Below, piece by piece: positions 7,235-8,966 of a stretch of DNA of 8,966 nucleotides (the stretch's first letter is position 1; each line of letters begins with the position of its first letter). The position numbers and the translations under genes were made by a program. Below the pieces are notes generated by a model. The model had not been told where the DNA came from. It did not search any database and worked only from the letters and a program-made list of their open reading frames with translations. Origin of the DNA: JAJPJG01 sp034667645 (GTDB taxonomy: Bacteria; Verrucomicrobiota; Verrucomicrobiia; Chthoniobacterales; Chthoniobacteraceae); assembly GCA_034667645.1 (NCBI GenBank), contig JAXDQV010000178.1, forward strand, positions 1 to 8,966. The letters run 5' to 3'.

Positions 7235-7798
7235 ATGAAGATGAAAAGAATGATTTTCTTCCTCGCCTTCCTGTTCGCGTTGCAGTCCCGAGCGCAGACA
7301 ACTTTCGATCGGACGTTTCATCGGAAGCAAGAGGCCGCGCCAATCATCCAGGTTTATTTCTCGCCCAAGGGCGGATGCACCGATGCCGTGGTGCGCGAGC
7401 TGGACTCCGCGAAAAAGACCGTGTGTGTACAAGCGTATTCGTTCACCAGCACGGAGATCGCCACAGCGCTGGTGGCCGCTCACAAACGCGGTGTTGACGT
7501 GAAAGTAATATTGGATCGCAGCCAGCGGACGGAGAGATACAGTTCCGCGGATTTCCTCGCGCACGCTGGAATCCCGACGTGGATCGACGCGAAACATGCC
7601 ATCGCTCATAACAAAATCATGGTGATTGACGGCGCAACGCTTATCACCGGTTCGTTCAATTTCACGAAAGCCGCTGAATCCAATAATGCCGAGAACCTGC
7701 TCGTGCTAAAGGACGTGCCAGACTTGATTGCGAAATACGCGGCGAACTGGCAGGCGCATGCGGAGCATTCCGAGCCTTACGCCGGAAAACCGAACTGA
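7235..7798 (+). CDS. Exported phospholipase D family (Nuc-type) endonuclease
   Basis: A 187-residue protein with an N-terminal signal peptide: basic start, hydrophobic core at about residues 6-16 and a likely cleavage site after SRA (residue 20). The mature part is a single PLD domain. The HKD motif is intact as H125, K127 and D132 (AHNKIMVIDG), followed by the GSFNFTKAAE segment (S140, N142) and NNAENL typical of the Nuc subfamily. Family members such as Nuc of the IncN plasmid pKM101 have one motif per chain, dimerise to complete the active site, and cut DNA without needing a metal ion; they are periplasmic. Length is as usual for the family. In-frame ATGs at 7241 and 7250 are alternative starts; 7235 gives the fullest basic n-region, and no strong ribosome binding site decides. 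Its placement beside a recombinase and in the same region as a DNA-transfer-type ATPase fits mobile-element cargo. It may degrade DNA in the cell envelope; that role is inference. Confidence 0.92.
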   Translation: MKMKRMIFFLAFLFALQSRAQTTFDRTFHRKQEAAPIIQVYFSPKGGCTDAVVRELDSAKKTVCVQAYSFTSTEIATALVAAHKRGVDVKVILDRSQRTERYSSADFLAHAGIPTWIDAKHAIAHNKIMVIDGATLITGSFNFTKAAESNNAENLLVLKDVPDLIAKYAANWQAHAEHSEPYAGKPN

Positions 7799-7841
7799 AC
7801 GCGCGCGGATTTGAGCAAGGGTGGGATTCTTGAAATTCCTC

Positions 7842-7862
7842 GCCGGGCGGGCAAACCCCGGC
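7842..7862. repeat. Inverted repeat GCCGGG/CCCGGC
   Basis: Perfect six-base arms (7842-7847 and 7857-7862) with a nine-base loop, 43 bases after the nuclease stop. It could terminate the nuclease transcript, although no T-run follows, or be part of the recombinase control region. Confidence 0.45.
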
Positions 7863-7871
7863 TCATTCCCG

Positions 7872-7886
7872 CACTCGCGACGAGTG
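7872..7886. repeat. Short palindrome CACTCG-CGA-CGAGTG
   Basis: Perfect six-base arms around a three-base centre. Compact palindromes like this are typical of dimeric protein binding sites, including recombinase or repressor sites. A looser one, ACCG (7892-7895) and CGGT (7902-7905), follows at once. Confidence 0.45.
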
Positions 7887-7928
7887 GTCAAACCGTCGAT
7901 CCGGTCCGACCCCTTCGTAATTCTCAAA

Positions 7929-7973
7929 CTAATCCTATCCAAACGCACGATGTTGGTTGCCTTTTCGGATTAG
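7929..7973. repeat. Spaced inverted repeat CTAATCC/GGATTAG before the recombinase
   Basis: Perfect seven-base arms (7929-7935 and 7967-7973) separated by 31 bases, with a nested CCAA/TTGG pair (7939-7942 and 7953-7956). The overall length of 45 bases is close to that of large serine integrase attachment sites, and it lies 34 bases upstream of the recombinase start. A regulatory role is equally possible. Confidence 0.4.
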
Positions 7974-8007
7974 CCCTGATACCTTGGCCTTCTTAAGAAA
8001 GCCGCTT

Positions 8008-8966
8008 ATGACGACCGAATTTGTAGATCGTGCGATGCCAAAGCGCGTAGGCATATGGATACGCGTTTCCACTGAGGATCAGGCAGCCGGGGACAGTCCA
8101 AAGCATCATGAAGCGCGAGCACGCCACTATGCGGCGGCACGCGAATGGGACGTTGTTGAACTCTATGACCTCGCAGGCGTTTCGGGCAAAGCGGTGATGG
8201 ATTACCCGGAAACCCGCCGGATGATGGAGGACATTAGGCGGGGGCATATCCGCGGTCTGATATTCTCAAAGCTCGCGCGACTTACCCGCAACGCGCGTGA
8301 GCTGATGGATTTCTCGGATTTCTTCCGCCAGCACGACGCTGATCTCGTGTCGCTTCAGGAAAACATTGACACCTCTACCCCCAGCGGCCGGCTTTTTTAC
8401 AACATGGTCGCCGTGATGGCGCAATGGGAACGGGAGGAAATCACTGACCGCGTTCGTGCGTCAATTGCCATTCGTGCGAAGCTCGGCAAGCCGCTGGGCG
8501 GGAAAGCGGCATTCGGCTATGTCTGGAAGGACAAACGGCTCCAGCCGGAGCCCGGAGAGGCACCGATCCGGAAGCTGATCTATGAGCTTTTCGCGGAGCA
8601 CAAGCGGAAGAAAACGGTCGCCCGTCTGCTGAACGAGCGAGGCTACCGGACGCGGAACGGAAGCAGATGGACTGACACCACCATCGACCGACTGATTCGG
8701 GACATGACAGCCAAAGGCATTTATCGCGCGAATTACACGCGTCGCACCGACAACAACTCCCATACCTTTAAACCGGAACACGAGTGGGTGCTTTCGGAAG
8801 TGGAGCCGATCATTTCCGAGGAACTTTGGCAGCGCTGCAATGATTTGCTGGAAGGTCGGAAAACCCGCCGCGAGCGTCCTGGCCGCAAACCCGTGCACCT
8901 GTTTGCTGGATTCGCCGTGTGCGAGTGCGGCACGAAACTCTATGTCCCATCTAATACGCCGAAATA
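8008..8966 (+). CDS. Large serine recombinase/integrase (3' partial)
   Basis: The frame is open to the right edge, giving 319 codons. The catalytic resolvase domain spans about residues 13-150: WIRVSTEDQ with nucleophile S21, the FSKLARLTRNARELMDF segment (R91, R94), then ENIDTSTPSGRLFYNMVAVM and a WEREEITDRVR stretch leading into the long E helix. The recombinase domain typical of large serine recombinases follows at about 165-280 (FGYVW, then VARLLNERGYRTRNG and GIYRANYTRR). A zinc-ribbon domain begins at C305-E-C307-G and is cut by the window end, as is any C-terminal coiled coil. These enzymes integrate and excise mobile elements by cutting both DNA strands through a serine-DNA link. ATG 8008 has a weak AAGAAAG about seven bases upstream; ATG 8035 (M10) is a possible alternative start. 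The gene is alone in its transcript as far as can be seen and probably lies near one end of its element. Confidence 0.95.
   Translation, partial: MTTEFVDRAMPKRVGIWIRVSTEDQAAGDSPKHHEARARHYAAAREWDVVELYDLAGVSGKAVMDYPETRRMMEDIRRGHIRGLIFSKLARLTRNARELMDFSDFFRQHDADLVSLQENIDTSTPSGRLFYNMVAVMAQWEREEITDRVRASIAIRAKLGKPLGGKAAFGYVWKDKRLQPEPGEAPIRKLIYELFAEHKRKKTVARLLNERGYRTRNGSRWTDTTIDRLIRDMTAKGIYRANYTRRTDNNSHTFKPEHEWVLSEVEPIISEELWQRCNDLLEGRKTRRERPGRKPVHLFAGFAVCECGTKLYVPSNTPK

Noticed and set aside
7099..7497. + strand open frame of 132 codons overlapping the nuclease start
   Set aside because: It overlaps the 137-residue gene and the signal peptide and HKD-domain coding region of the nuclease in another frame, and has no protein-like features.
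7842..7910. GC-rich folded stretch considered as a tRNA or tRNA fragment at the integration site
   Set aside because: No cloverleaf with acceptor stem, anticodon arm and GGTTCGAATCC-type T-arm could be built; only separate short hairpins are present.
5912..8007. Possible CRISPR array or tandem repeats in the non-coding stretches
   Set aside because: No regularly spaced direct repeats were found; the only repeats are short inverted ones.
8461..8898. Minus-strand open frame of 145 codons inside the recombinase
   Set aside because: It is antisense to the conserved recombinase domain, which is intact on the + strand.

Overview
The window looks like part of an accessory region, probably an integrated mobile element, in a moderately GC-rich Gram-negative bacterium. 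The GC content is about 55% by eye. The evidence for mobility is a large serine recombinase running off the right edge, a VirD4/TraD-like DNA-translocation ATPase, and an exported Nuc-type phospholipase D family nuclease like those known from conjugative plasmids. The protein style (long Ala/Pro-rich linkers, a recombinase rather than a tyrosine integrase) would fit Verrucomicrobiota or a neighbouring phylum, but that is an impression and no rRNA or marker gene is present to test it.

Left block (1-5911, + strand): a tight three-gene operon. The first gene enters from beyond the left edge and encodes an LprI/DUF1311-like domain followed by a helical, TPR-like C-terminus. It overlaps by ATGA with a 570-residue membrane protein of no family I recognise (three or four membrane segments and proline-rich linkers). 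Seven bases later comes a 1070-residue ATPase with clear Walker A and B motifs, a long flexible linker and a C-terminal domain that looks like the PD-(D/E)XK nuclease fold. Together they look like a membrane-anchored DNA-pumping or DNA-processing machine with an attached nuclease-like module. No relaxase or VirB-type secretion genes are visible.

Middle block (5912-7129): a 522-base stretch without an intact gene. It holds a strong hairpin and, on the minus strand, what reads like a decayed protein gene broken by two frame shifts, one of them at a run of six identical bases. An AT-rich gap then leads into two small + strand genes three bases apart: a 92-residue soluble protein and a 137-residue coiled-coil protein with a C-terminal membrane anchor.

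Right block (7130-8966, + strand): an exported PLD-family nuclease with one HKD motif, a 209-base leader rich in inverted repeats, and the 5' 319 codons of a large serine recombinase. The leader is a reasonable place to look for the element's attachment site or for recombinase regulation. The most interesting candidate system is the three-gene ATPase/membrane/LprI-like operon. Whether it serves transfer or defence cannot be settled from this sequence.
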